Origin: Bordetella parapertussis
Lineage (GTDB): Bacteria > Pseudomonadota > Gammaproteobacteria > Burkholderiales > Burkholderiaceae_B
Assembly: GCA_945872285.1 (NCBI GenBank)
Contig: CAMBZR010000121.1
Coordinates: 1-5,671 of the forward strand
Length of the DNA stretch: 5,671 nucleotides
Direction of reading: 5' to 3'
Shown here: positions 1-5,671 of the stretch, piece after piece
How the letters are laid out: the number at the start of each line of letters is the position of its first letter
How positions within the stretch are numbered: position 1 is the first letter of the stretch
Made by a program: the position numbers and the translations under genes
Notes under the pieces: generated by a model
What the model was told of the DNA's origin: nothing
The model's database searches: none
The model's input: the letters and a program-made list of their open reading frames with translations, nothing else

Positions 1-395
1 ACCGCAGCCTCAAAGGCAACCATCACGCCGCGCGCCGAGGCCGCAGCAAAAATTTCAGTCCCGTGTTTAGCAAGCAACGCCTTATTGGCGGTAACCACAT
101 GCTTGCCTTGCGCGATCGCCTCTAGCACCAACTCGCGCGCCAGAGTGTCGCCGCCGATCAGTTCGACCACAATATCAATCGAAGGATCTTGCACCACCTC
201 AAAGGGGTCAACGCCCACCACTAAGTTTGGCCCCAACAGCTTGCGCGCTTTGGCCACATCGCGCACAGCCACACGCGTCACTTCAATCTTACGACCCGCA
301 CGGCGGGCGATTTCTTGTGCATTGCGCGCCAGCACCTTATAGGTGCCACCACCCACCACGCCTAACCCTAACAAACCAACTTTGATTGAATCCAT
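1..395 (-). CDS. hom: Homoserine dehydrogenase, N-terminal 131 residues (runs off left edge)
   Basis: Homoserine dehydrogenase reduces aspartate semialdehyde to homoserine with NAD(P)H in the cytoplasm, at the branch leading to threonine and methionine. The translation opens [20 protein letters not shown], a Rossmann dinucleotide-binding loop (GLGVVGGG, residues 10-17). VVELIGG (76-82) and HVVTANKALLAKHG (99-112) follow, both typical of this family. The visible part ends at VAFEAAV, the beginning of the family's FEAAVAGG motif, so the catalytic region and any C-terminal ACT domain lie outside the window. There is no aspartokinase domain in front, so this is the monofunctional form. The ATG at 395-393 overlaps the alaC stop in TAATG. 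An AGGA-type ribosome site (408-412) sits 12 bases upstream, somewhat far, so translation is probably coupled to alaC. The reading frame is intact. Confidence 0.96.
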   Translation of the reverse strand, partial: MDSIKVGLLGLGVVGGGTYKVLARNAQEIARRAGRKIEVTRVAVRDVAKARKLLGPNLVVGVDPFEVVQDPSIDIVVELIGGDTLARELVLEAIAQGKHVVTANKALLAKHGTEIFAAASARGVMVAFEAA

Positions 396-1579
396 TACAG
401 CAACCCGTCCTTTCGAAACATATCTTTAATGCCGCGAACGGCCTGTCGGGTGCGTTGCTCGTTTTCGATCAGGGCAAAGCGCACATACTCATCGCCATAA
501 TCGCCAAACCCGATGCCCGGCGACACCGCGACCTTGGCCTCTTCGAGAATACGCTTAGCAAATTCAAGCGAACCTTTGGCCCGATACTGCTCGGGAATAT
601 GGGCCCAGACATACATCGACGCTTTGGGGTTTTCAACCAGCCAGCCCGCCTCGTGCAAACCTTTGACCAAGACATCACGACGGCTCTGGTATTTTTGCAC
701 GACTTCAACCACGCAATCTTGCGGGCCATCGAGTGCCGCAATCGCGGCTACCTGGATGGGGGTAAAGGTGCCGTAATCGTGATAGCTTTTGATGCGCGCG
801 AGCGCGTTGACTAGCTCGGCGTTTCCCACCATAAAGCCCACACGCCAACCTGCCATGTTGTAGCTTTTACTCATGGTAAAGAATTCGACGGCAACCTCGC
901 GCGCGCCAGGCACTTGCATAATCGAAGGTGCCTGGTAGCCATCAAAGCAGATGTCAGCGTAAGCTAAATCGTGCACCACGATGATGTTGTGCTCGCGGGC
1001 TAGGGCCACGACACGTTCAAAAAACGAAAGGTCAACACACTGCGCAGTCGGATTGCTTGGAAAACCCAAAATCATCATCTTGGGCTTTGGGATGGATTCG
1101 CGCACGGCGCGCTCAAGTTCTTGAAAGAAATCGGTTCCCGGCGTCATGCACACCGAACGGATATTGGCACCCGCAATCACTGCGCCATAAATATGGATGG
1201 GATAGCTTGGGTTAGGCACCAACACCGTATCGCCCGCATCGAGCGTGGCCAGCATCAAATGTGCCAGGCCTTCTTTTGAGCCGATCGTGACAATCGCTTC
1301 AGAATCTGGATCAAATTGCACCTGATAACGGCGAGCATACCAATCGGTAATGGCCTTGCGTAAGCGTGGGATCCCTTTTGACACAGAATACCCATGGGTG
1401 GTCGGGCGCGACGCAGCCTCGACTAATTTTTCGACGATATGGGGCGGGGTTGGGCCGTCGGGGTTACCCATCGACATGTCGATGATGTCTTCGCCACGAT
1501 GCCGCGCGGCCATTTTGAGTTCGGCCGTAATATTAAAAACATAGGGCGGCAACCGCTCAATGCGGGGAAACCTCTTCAT
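395..1579 (-). CDS. alaC: Alanine/glutamate-pyruvate aminotransferase, AlaC type (PLP-dependent class I/II)
   Basis: This cytoplasmic PLP enzyme transfers an amino group from glutamate to pyruvate to make alanine. At 394 residues it has full family length. It closely resembles Escherichia coli AlaC (YfdZ) as I recall it, including [17 protein letters not shown] near the N-terminus, [19 protein letters not shown] (about 96-114) and [11 protein letters not shown] (264-274). The PLP lysine is predicted to be Lys238 in [10 protein letters not shown], with Arg246 as the phosphate-side arginine. Asn176 (FPSNPTAQC), Asp204 and Tyr207 (VVHDLAYAD) should contact the cofactor, and Arg367 (YVRFAL) should bind the substrate carboxylate. 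The start is firm: an AAGGA ribosome site lies 7 bases upstream and an in-frame TGA directly precedes the ATG. It lies first in an operon with hom. A dapL- or aspartate-type activity cannot be excluded from sequence alone, but similarity to AlaC runs end to end. Confidence 0.95.
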   Translation of the reverse strand: MKRFPRIERLPPYVFNITAELKMAARHRGEDIIDMSMGNPDGPTPPHIVEKLVEAASRPTTHGYSVSKGIPRLRKAITDWYARRYQVQFDPDSEAIVTIGSKEGLAHLMLATLDAGDTVLVPNPSYPIHIYGAVIAGANIRSVCMTPGTDFFQELERAVRESIPKPKMMILGFPSNPTAQCVDLSFFERVVALAREHNIIVVHDLAYADICFDGYQAPSIMQVPGAREVAVEFFTMSKSYNMAGWRVGFMVGNAELVNALARIKSYHDYGTFTPIQVAAIAALDGPQDCVVEVVQKYQSRRDVLVKGLHEAGWLVENPKASMYVWAHIPEQYRAKGSLEFAKRILEEAKVAVSPGIGFGDYGDEYVRFALIENEQRTRQAVRGIKDMFRKDGLL

Positions 1580-1586
1580 TCATGCA

Positions 1587-1591
1587 TCCTT
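1587..1591 (-). promoter_or_regulatory. Ribosome binding site of alaC
   Basis: The minus strand reads AAGGA here, 7 bases before the alaC ATG at 1579-1577. It is the best ribosome site in the window. Two out-of-frame ATGs (1587-1585 and 1583-1581) lie between or over it, but the first overlaps the site itself, so the 1579 start is best placed. Confidence 0.8.
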
Positions 1592-1659
1592 GTTGGGGCG
1601 GGGCAACGCTGCGGTAAGTGCTAAGCAATTCTGAACTCTATTAGACTTCAATTCACTTG

Positions 1660-1675
1660 TTTGCGCTGCAGCAAA
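1660..1675. repeat. Small inverted repeat in the divergent control region
   Basis: TTTGC (1660-1664) and GCAAA (1671-1675) form an imperfect dyad around a 6-base centre. It would lie at or just downstream of the predicted alaC transcription start, a place where an operator could act. Five-base arms can easily arise by chance. Confidence 0.25.
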
Positions 1676-1682
1676 GCCCTCT

Positions 1683-1711
1683 AATCTAGCGCAACCCGTC
1701 CAGTCTCGCAA
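1683..1711 (-). promoter_or_regulatory. Candidate sigma-70 promoter for alaC-hom
   Basis: Read on the minus strand, TTGCGA (1706-1711) and TAGATT (1683-1688) are separated by exactly 17 bases. Each hexamer matches four of six consensus positions. Transcription would begin near 1676, giving a leader of roughly 95 bases. This is a prediction from pattern only; other weak boxes exist in the region. Confidence 0.3.
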
Positions 1712-1716
1712 ATCAG

Positions 1717-1756
1717 CTTGAAAAGTCATAAAAATTTAACCATTTTGTCTTGAAAA
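1717..1756. repeat. Direct repeat CTTGAAAA, two copies 32 bases apart
   Basis: CTTGAAAA occurs at 1717-1724 and again at 1749-1756, with AT-rich sequence between. A 32-base spacing is about three helical turns, so a protein bound to both copies would sit on the same DNA face. The pair lies midway between the two divergent genes. Regulators such as Lrp are known to bind AT-rich DNA near amino-acid genes, but no specific consensus is visible here, and the binding role is inference. Confidence 0.35.
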
Positions 1757-1795
1757 CTCCTCACCTTGCGCCACACAAACCGCAAGCGATTGCGC

Positions 1796-1801
1796 TATAG
1801 T
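1796..1801 (+). promoter_or_regulatory. Candidate -10 box for the Mth938-like gene
   Basis: TATAGT matches five of six positions of the sigma-70 -10 consensus. Transcription would start around 1808, giving a leader of about 18 bases that still contains the GGAG ribosome site at 1816. No good -35 hexamer is found 16-18 bases upstream (the region reads ACACAA) and there is no extended -10 TGn. The promoter may therefore be weak or activator-dependent. Confidence 0.4.
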
Positions 1802-1815
1802 CTAGCGAACCTGCC

Positions 1816-1819
1816 GGAG
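1816..1819 (+). promoter_or_regulatory. Ribosome binding site supporting the TTG start at 1826
   Basis: GGAG lies 6 bases before TTG at 1826. The next in-frame ATG, at 1856, has no comparable site in front of it, so this element decides the start. Confidence 0.7.
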
Positions 1820-1825
1820 TATTGA

Positions 1826-2281
1826 TTGAAGCTTCACACAGATACCAACTCGGCAATGAATACCGTGACCGGTTACGGCGACGGGTTTGTCGAAATCAAC
1901 AAAGTTCGCTTTAATCACGCGATTGCCTTTGGGCCGTTAGGCGAAATCGCCCGCTGGTCGGCCCAAAGCTCCCTTGATATCTCTTCTGACCTGCTGCTTG
2001 CTGCCGCCAGGCTAAGTTTGGCGCCTCTGGATCCGATGGCCTTTCTTGATTCAGACGAGGCAGGCGCGCGCCAAGTGCTCGGTGATAAGCCCGAAGTGCT
2101 TTTGGTTGGCACGGGGACCAAGCAAATGATGCTGCCTCACCACATTACGGCGCCTCTCTTAAAAATCGGTGTCGGCGTCGAGAGTATGACCACGCAGGCA
2201 GCTGCCCGCACCTTCAACATCCTGATGGCCGAGGGTCGCCAAGTGATCGCTGCCCTGATCCCCGAGGACCCACAGCCTTGA
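1826..2281 (+). CDS. Mth938-like domain protein (DUF498/DUF598, NDUFAF3-related fold)
   Basis: This 151-residue cytoplasmic protein has no signal peptide or membrane segment. It matches the Mth938-like family by PEVLLVGTGTKQ (89-100), the preceding low-conservation helix, and GVGVESMTTQAAARTFNILMAEGRQVIAALI (split here as GVGVESMTTQ 115-124, then AAARTFNILM, then AEGRQVIAALI to 145). Mitochondrial relatives (NDUFAF3) help assemble respiratory complex I. The biochemical role of the bacterial members is not established, so I assign none. I chose TTG at 1826 because GGAG precedes it by 6 bases and because MKLHTDTNSAMNTVTGYG keeps the N-terminal MKLH found in relatives as I remember them. Starting at ATG 1856 would remove those ten residues. 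The stop overlaps the next start by four bases (TTGA), so the gene is probably co-translated with the peroxiredoxin. Confidence 0.88.
   Translation: MKLHTDTNSAMNTVTGYGDGFVEINKVRFNHAIAFGPLGEIARWSAQSSLDISSDLLLAAARLSLAPLDPMAFLDSDEAGARQVLGDKPEVLLVGTGTKQMMLPHHITAPLLKIGVGVESMTTQAAARTFNILMAEGRQVIAALIPEDPQP
2264..2268 (+). promoter_or_regulatory. Ribosome binding site supporting the TTG start at 2278
   Basis: GAGGA ends 9 bases before TTG at 2278, inside the end of the upstream gene. The alternative ATG at 2299 is preceded only by A/C-rich sequence with no purine-rich ribosome site, which favours the TTG. Confidence 0.6.
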
Positions 2282-2796
2282 GCCCAAACACACACGACAT
2301 GCCCACAAACGCCACTGCACCTCATCCTTCAGACTTACTTGGAAAACCCGCCCCCGCCTTCACTGTAGCAAGCACGATTGGTCAAATCACCCTGCAGCAA
2401 TGCCTGGGGCGTGCGGTCGTGCTGTACTTTTATCCCAAAGACAACACCCCGGGCTGCACCACCGAGACCGAAAATTTTCGTGACTTGCACGATACGTTCC
2501 TGGCGGCTAACTGCGCGATCGTCGGGGCTTCGCGCGACTCTTTAAAGTCTCACGAAAATTTCAGTAAAAAACTCGAACTGCCGTTTCCGCTGATCGCAGA
2601 CCCTGACGAGATGCTGTGCGCCCTGTATGGCGTCATGAAGCTTAAAAACATGTATGGCAAACAAGTGCGTGGCATTGAGCGCAGCACCTTTTTAATTGAT
2701 GCGCAGGGCAAACTTGCGCGCGTATGGCGAGGCATCAAGGTGCCGGGGCATGCGCAAGAGGTGTTGGCCGTGGCACAGGCGCTGGCGCAAACATAA
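2278..2796 (+). CDS. bcp: Thioredoxin-dependent thiol peroxidase, Bcp/PrxQ family peroxiredoxin
   Basis: This cytoplasmic enzyme reduces hydrogen peroxide and organic hydroperoxides using a reactive cysteine. It has 172 residues with the TTG start or 165 with ATG 2299, near the usual Bcp length plus a short N-terminal tail. The domain begins at LLGKPAPAF (20-28). FYPKDNTPGCTTE (51-63) carries the peroxidatic Cys60 with Thr57 and Pro58 of the Prx active-site motif. RSTFLID (135-141) supplies the likely catalytic Arg135. Other cysteines are Cys42, Cys79 and Cys114. The resolving cysteine of E. coli Bcp, five residues after the peroxidatic one, is a glutamate here, and the alternative site about 36 residues on is not a cysteine either. 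The start overlaps the upstream stop (TTGA), and GAGGA lies 9 bases before it. The ATG 2299 start remains possible because residues 1-17 lie outside the conserved domain. Confidence 0.93.
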   Translation: MSPNTHDMPTNATAPHPSDLLGKPAPAFTVASTIGQITLQQCLGRAVVLYFYPKDNTPGCTTETENFRDLHDTFLAANCAIVGASRDSLKSHENFSKKLELPFPLIADPDEMLCALYGVMKLKNMYGKQVRGIERSTFLIDAQGKLARVWRGIKVPGHAQEVLAVAQALAQT

Positions 2797-2811
2797 AGAT
2801 CACGTGCTAAC

Positions 2812-2828
2812 TGAGTACTCATTTTTTT
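2812..2828 (+). promoter_or_regulatory. Perfect 10-base palindrome followed by a run of seven T, between bcp and phoH
   Basis: TGAGTACTCA (2812-2821) is a perfect palindrome directly followed by TTTTTTT (2822-2828). The layout resembles a rho-independent terminator for bcp, but the stem would be only three or four base pairs and AT-rich, so any terminator would be weak. It could equally be a protein-binding dyad upstream of phoH. It lies 26 bases before the phoH start. Confidence 0.3.
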
Positions 2829-2853
2829 AACCATTTTCTGGGAACCGCCCTTC

Positions 2854-4629
2854 ATGCCTTTGCCCAAGCTACCGACACGCCCCGCTGCGATTTTAGATCT
2901 GATGGCTGTTGAACTGCGCGTAAAAACGACTGCGCGCGAACCCGAAGAGATCCAACCAGAGCTCGAGGGCTTCAGAGGCACGCAACCGTCCGGGCAGACA
3001 ACGCCTATCCATACCCTGCACCCAACAAGTTCTGCACACCTAAACGCAGTCTCACCGCCCCCTACCTCGCCAGCAATCGCCACACGCTCGCTCCTGCGCG
3101 ACACACACGCTCGCGCGGGTGGCACGTCAACAAGCGTTTTGGCAAAAAAAGGCCGCGCGACGAGCACGCCAGGCGCTTCACGTGGCACGAAGCGTACAGG
3201 CAGCAAGCCCTCTGCCACGGGCGTGAGTAAGCTGTTTGTGCTGGACACCAATGTGCTGCTGCACGATCCGAGTTCGTTGTTTCGTTTTGAAGAGCACGAT
3301 GTCTTTTTGCCGATGATGACGCTCGAAGAGCTTGATCACCAAAAGAAAGGTATGACCGAGGTCGCGCGTAACGCCCGGCAAGTGAGCCGTTCGTTAGACA
3401 CTCTGGTTGGCGACAACACCAAACTCGATGAAGGCTTGCCTCTTGACGGCTTAGGGCACAAGGACGCAACCGGACGCCTCTATTTCCAAACCAAGGCGAT
3501 GTCTGGCACTCTGCCCCCTGACTTGCCGATGGGCAAGGCCGACAATCAAATTCTGGGAGTCGTGCGCTCGCTGCAAGCGCAGTTCGCCACTCGCGAAGTG
3601 GTGCTGGTCTCCAAAGATATCAACATGCGCTTAAAAGCGCGCGCGCTGGCGATGGCGGCTGAAGACTACTTCAACGACCACGTGCTTGAAGACTCAGACT
3701 TGCTCTACACGGGCGTATTGCAATTGCCCGAGAATTTTTGGAACAAACACGGCAAGGGCGTTGAGTCGTGGCAGCAAGGTGGCATCACGTTCTATCGCCT
3801 GAGCGGTCCGTTGTGCAGCCAGTTCATGGTTAATCAGTTCGTCTTTTTTGAGGGCCCGATGCCGCTCTACGCGCAGGTGCGCGAGGTCAACGGCAAAACT
3901 GCAGTACTGGCCACTTTGCGTGACTACACTCACGGTAAAAACAATGTCTGGGGGGTCACCTCGCGTAACCGTGAGCAGAATTTTGCGATGAATCTGCTGA
4001 TGAATCCAGAGTGTGACTTTGTGTCGTTGCTGGGTCAGGCCGGTACTGGAAAAACCTTGATGACGCTCGCCGCCGGGCTTGCTCAAGTGCTTGAAACCAA
4101 GCGCTATACCGAAATCATCATGACGCGCGTGACCGTGCCAGTGGGTGAGGACATTGGCTTTTTACCCGGTACCGAAGAAGAAAAAATGATGCCGTGGATG
4201 GGCGCTTTAGAGGATAATCTTGATGTGCTGAACATGGGCGAGACTGAAAACGGTGGCGCGACCTCAAGTAACAGCCATGGCAACGAGTGGGGCCGGGCTG
4301 CCACAATGGAACTCATCCGCTCAAAAATAAAAGTCAAGTCGCTGAACTTTATGCGCGGGCGCACCTTCTTAAATAAATATCTCATCATCGACGAAGCGCA
4401 AAACTTAACGCCTAAGCAAATGAAGACGCTCATCACCCGTGCAGGGCCCGGCACCAAGGTGGTGTGCCTGGGTAACATCGCGCAAATCGACACACCCTAC
4501 CTGACAGAAGGCAGCTCAGGCTTAACCTTTGTGGTAGACCGCTTTAAGGGCTGGCCCCACGCCGGACACGTCACGCTGCAACGCGGCGAGCGCTCGCGCC
4601 TGGCCGATTACGCGGGCGAGGTTCTTTAG
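2854..4629 (+). CDS. PIN-PhoH protein: predicted ribonuclease domain fused to PhoH-type ATPase
   Basis: This 591-residue cytoplasmic protein combines an N-terminal PIN nuclease domain with a C-terminal PhoH ATPase. Related mycobacterial PhoH2 proteins unwind and cleave RNA, so RNA processing is the likely role; the substrate here is unknown. Residues 1-125 are a Ser/Thr/Pro/Ala-rich, increasingly basic and probably disordered extension. The PIN domain starts at KLFVLDTNVLLHD (126-138). Likely metal-binding acids are Asp131, Glu159, Asp230 and Asp255. The ATPase has Walker A GQAGTGKT (394-401), Walker B YLIIDEAQN (509-517), GNIAQID (540-546) and the family motif QRGERSR (576-582). A Gly/Ser/Asn-rich segment (about 461-480) interrupts the ATPase. 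The ATG at 2854 has GGGA 10 bases upstream, and its opening MPLPKLPTRP resembles Burkholderiales relatives. It is not the short PhoH (YbeZ) type, which lacks PIN. It may be co-transcribed with bcp or have its own promoter. Confidence 0.94.
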   Translation: MPLPKLPTRPAAILDLMAVELRVKTTAREPEEIQPELEGFRGTQPSGQTTPIHTLHPTSSAHLNAVSPPPTSPAIATRSLLRDTHARAGGTSTSVLAKKGRATSTPGASRGTKRTGSKPSATGVSKLFVLDTNVLLHDPSSLFRFEEHDVFLPMMTLEELDHQKKGMTEVARNARQVSRSLDTLVGDNTKLDEGLPLDGLGHKDATGRLYFQTKAMSGTLPPDLPMGKADNQILGVVRSLQAQFATREVVLVSKDINMRLKARALAMAAEDYFNDHVLEDSDLLYTGVLQLPENFWNKHGKGVESWQQGGITFYRLSGPLCSQFMVNQFVFFEGPMPLYAQVREVNGKTAVLATLRDYTHGKNNVWGVTSRNREQNFAMNLLMNPECDFVSLLGQAGTGKTLMTLAAGLAQVLETKRYTEIIMTRVTVPVGEDIGFLPGTEEEKMMPWMGALEDNLDVLNMGETENGGATSSNSHGNEWGRAATMELIRSKIKVKSLNFMRGRTFLNKYLIIDEAQNLTPKQMKTLITRAGPGTKVVCLGNIAQIDTPYLTEGSSGLTFVVDRFKGWPHAGHVTLQRGERSRLADYAGEVL

Positions 4630-4667
4630 CGTTCAGCGCAAGCTGCAACGACTGAGCCCTTAACCCC

Positions 4668-5671
4668 ATGCCTACAGCTTGCATTCGCCCACTCTCCTAC
4701 GCCCCGGTCGCCTTGACGCTTGGGGACGCAGCTGGCATCGGCCCAGAAATCGTCGTCAAGCTTCACGCTGAAGGCTTGCCCGCGGCCTGTGTCGTGTATG
4801 GTGACGCAGGCGCTCTGCGGCGTGCGTGTCAAGCGCTTGCCCAACCACTTCGCATCGTTGAACTCACAGCGCTAGATGCAACCGGCGAGCGCTACCGCGA
4901 ACCCGGCTGTATTTTTGTGCGCCCAACCAGCCCCGCGCTGCCCGCTGACCTCCCGCTAGGCTTAGTCGACGCGCGCGCGGGTCGGTCTGCCTATGAGGCT
5001 CTGTGCTTGGCCATTGATGATGCACTGCTAGGTCAGGTCGCAGCAATCGTCACAGCGCCCTTGAACAAAGAAGCGATGCACGCAGCTGGGCTGGACTTTG
5101 CGGGGCACACAGAAATTTTAGCGCAACGCTCGGGCGCACCGAAGGTCGCCATGATGCTGATCAACGACCACTTGCGCGTCATTCTGGCCACCATTCACAT
5201 TCCCCTGTCTGAAGTTGCGCCCGCCTTGAGCGTCGAACTTGAGCTGCGTGCGATCGAACTCGCGCAACAAGCGTGTCAGGCAATGGGAATCGCAGCACCG
5301 CGGATCGGCGTCGCGGGCTTAAATCCACACGCCGGCGAACAGGGCAAGTTTGGCCGCGAAGAGCTCGAGTTCATCGCGCCGGCGATTGCGAGCGCCAGAG
5401 CGCGCGGTATTAACGTCTCAGGCCCCTGGCCTGGTGATACGCTTTTTATGCGCGCACGAAACGGCGAGTTCGACATCTGCGTTGCTCAATATCACGATCA
5501 AGGTCTAATCCCAATCAAATATCTTGGTGTGGATAAAGGGGTCAACATCACAGTGGGTCTGCCGTTTGTGCGTACCAGTGTTGATCACGGCACGGCGTTC
5601 GATATCGCGGGTAAAAACGTCGCAGATCCTTCTTCGCTCAGAGTCGCGTTCGAGACCGCACTCAGTCTGCT
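4668..5671 (+). CDS. pdxA: 4-hydroxythreonine-4-phosphate dehydrogenase PdxA (right end cut off)
   Basis: PdxA oxidises 4-hydroxy-L-threonine phosphate with NAD(P), and PdxJ then uses the product to make pyridoxine phosphate in the DXP-dependent vitamin B6 route. The frame is open from 4668 to the window edge (334 full codons); the family is usually about 330-345 residues, so only a few are likely missing. Motifs in order are TLGDAAGIGPEI (17-28), TAPLNKEAMHAAG (129-141), AGHTE (145-149), ATIHIPL (174-180), GLNPHAGEQGKFG (217-229), GPWPGDTLF (252-260), YHDQGLIPIKY (275-285) and GVNITVGLPFVRTSVDHGTAFDIAG (291-315). Predicted metal ligands are His177, His221 and His276. The first motif is usually GDPAGIGPE, so Ala21 replaces proline. 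A TGA at 4653 in the same frame leaves ATG 4668 as the first start; no clear ribosome site precedes it. It lies 38 bases after the PIN-PhoH gene. A PdxA2-like tetronate enzyme is the main alternative. Confidence 0.93.
   Translation, partial: MPTACIRPLSYAPVALTLGDAAGIGPEIVVKLHAEGLPAACVVYGDAGALRRACQALAQPLRIVELTALDATGERYREPGCIFVRPTSPALPADLPLGLVDARAGRSAYEALCLAIDDALLGQVAAIVTAPLNKEAMHAAGLDFAGHTEILAQRSGAPKVAMMLINDHLRVILATIHIPLSEVAPALSVELELRAIELAQQACQAMGIAAPRIGVAGLNPHAGEQGKFGREELEFIAPAIASARARGINVSGPWPGDTLFMRARNGEFDICVAQYHDQGLIPIKYLGVDKGVNITVGLPFVRTSVDHGTAFDIAGKNVADPSSLRVAFETALSL

Noticed and set aside
85..342. Plus-strand open frame of 85 codons opposite hom
   Set aside because: The Ser/Thr/Arg-rich translation is a shadow of homoserine dehydrogenase, whose motifs are clear on the other strand.
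386..814. Plus-strand open frame of 142 codons opposite alaC
   Set aside because: It is antisense to the strongly conserved C-terminal half of AlaC and its translation resembles no family I know.
1576..1587. Tiny minus-strand upstream frame (ATG CAT GAA TGA) whose stop overlaps the alaC ATG
   Set aside because: Its ATG overlaps the alaC ribosome site, so it has no ribosome site of its own. It is probably chance.
2550..3251. Minus-strand open frame of 233 codons across the end of bcp and start of phoH
   Set aside because: It is antisense to two well-supported genes, spans the bcp-phoH gap, and its translation is Ser/Arg/Val-rich with no recognisable motif. It looks like a by-product of codon bias on the other strand.
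3062..3469. Minus-strand open frame of 135 codons inside phoH
   Set aside because: It lies opposite the PIN domain coding region, shows no domain pattern and has no supporting ribosome site.
4104..4493. Minus-strand open frame of 129 codons opposite the PhoH ATPase domain
   Set aside because: It overlaps Walker A to Walker B coding sequence in antisense and has no independent evidence.
2854..4629. Idea that the PIN domain makes this a toxin-antitoxin locus
   Set aside because: There is no small antitoxin-like gene directly upstream; the neighbour is a peroxiredoxin. PIN-PhoH fusions occur widely as single chromosomal genes.
4630..4667. Possible terminator between phoH and pdxA
   Set aside because: No stable hairpin followed by a T-run is visible in these 38 bases.

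Overview
This window looks like chromosomal housekeeping DNA from a betaproteobacterium, most likely order Burkholderiales and possibly Alcaligenaceae-like. That placement is an inference from three things: the protein sequences (an AlaC-type aminotransferase, a 1-Cys-looking Bcp/PrxQ, and a PIN-PhoH protein opening MPLPKLPTRP), the gene order as I recall it for the group, and a G+C content that looks mid-50s by eye. I see no rRNA, tRNA, transposase, CRISPR array or phage gene.

Left part, minus strand (1-1579): alaC, a PLP-dependent alanine/glutamate-pyruvate aminotransferase, is followed by the first 131 codons of hom, homoserine dehydrogenase, which runs off the left edge. The two genes share one base in a TAATG junction, so they are almost certainly one operon for amino-acid metabolism.

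Middle, divergent control region (1580-1825): 246 bases separate alaC from a rightward gene set. It holds a strong ribosome binding site for alaC, a plausible promoter for each direction, an AT-rich core with an 8-base direct repeat 32 bases apart, and a small inverted repeat.

Right part, plus strand (1826-5671): a small Mth938-like domain protein, a Bcp/PrxQ-type peroxiredoxin, a 591-residue PIN-PhoH protein (putative RNase plus RNA-dependent ATPase), and an almost complete pdxA (vitamin B6 synthesis) cut by the right edge. The first two genes both appear to start at TTG, each behind a good Shine-Dalgarno sequence, and they overlap by four bases. phoH follows after a 57-base gap with a palindrome and T-run. 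pdxA follows phoH after 38 bases with no visible terminator.

The genes do not form one obvious pathway. PdxA helps make PLP, the cofactor of AlaC, but that link is generic. I did not find a convincing new biological system. The most useful points are the two TTG starts, the apparent lack of a resolving cysteine in the peroxiredoxin, the long disordered basic N-terminus of the PIN-PhoH protein, the possible operator features in the divergent region, and pdxA lying next to phoH rather than surA.
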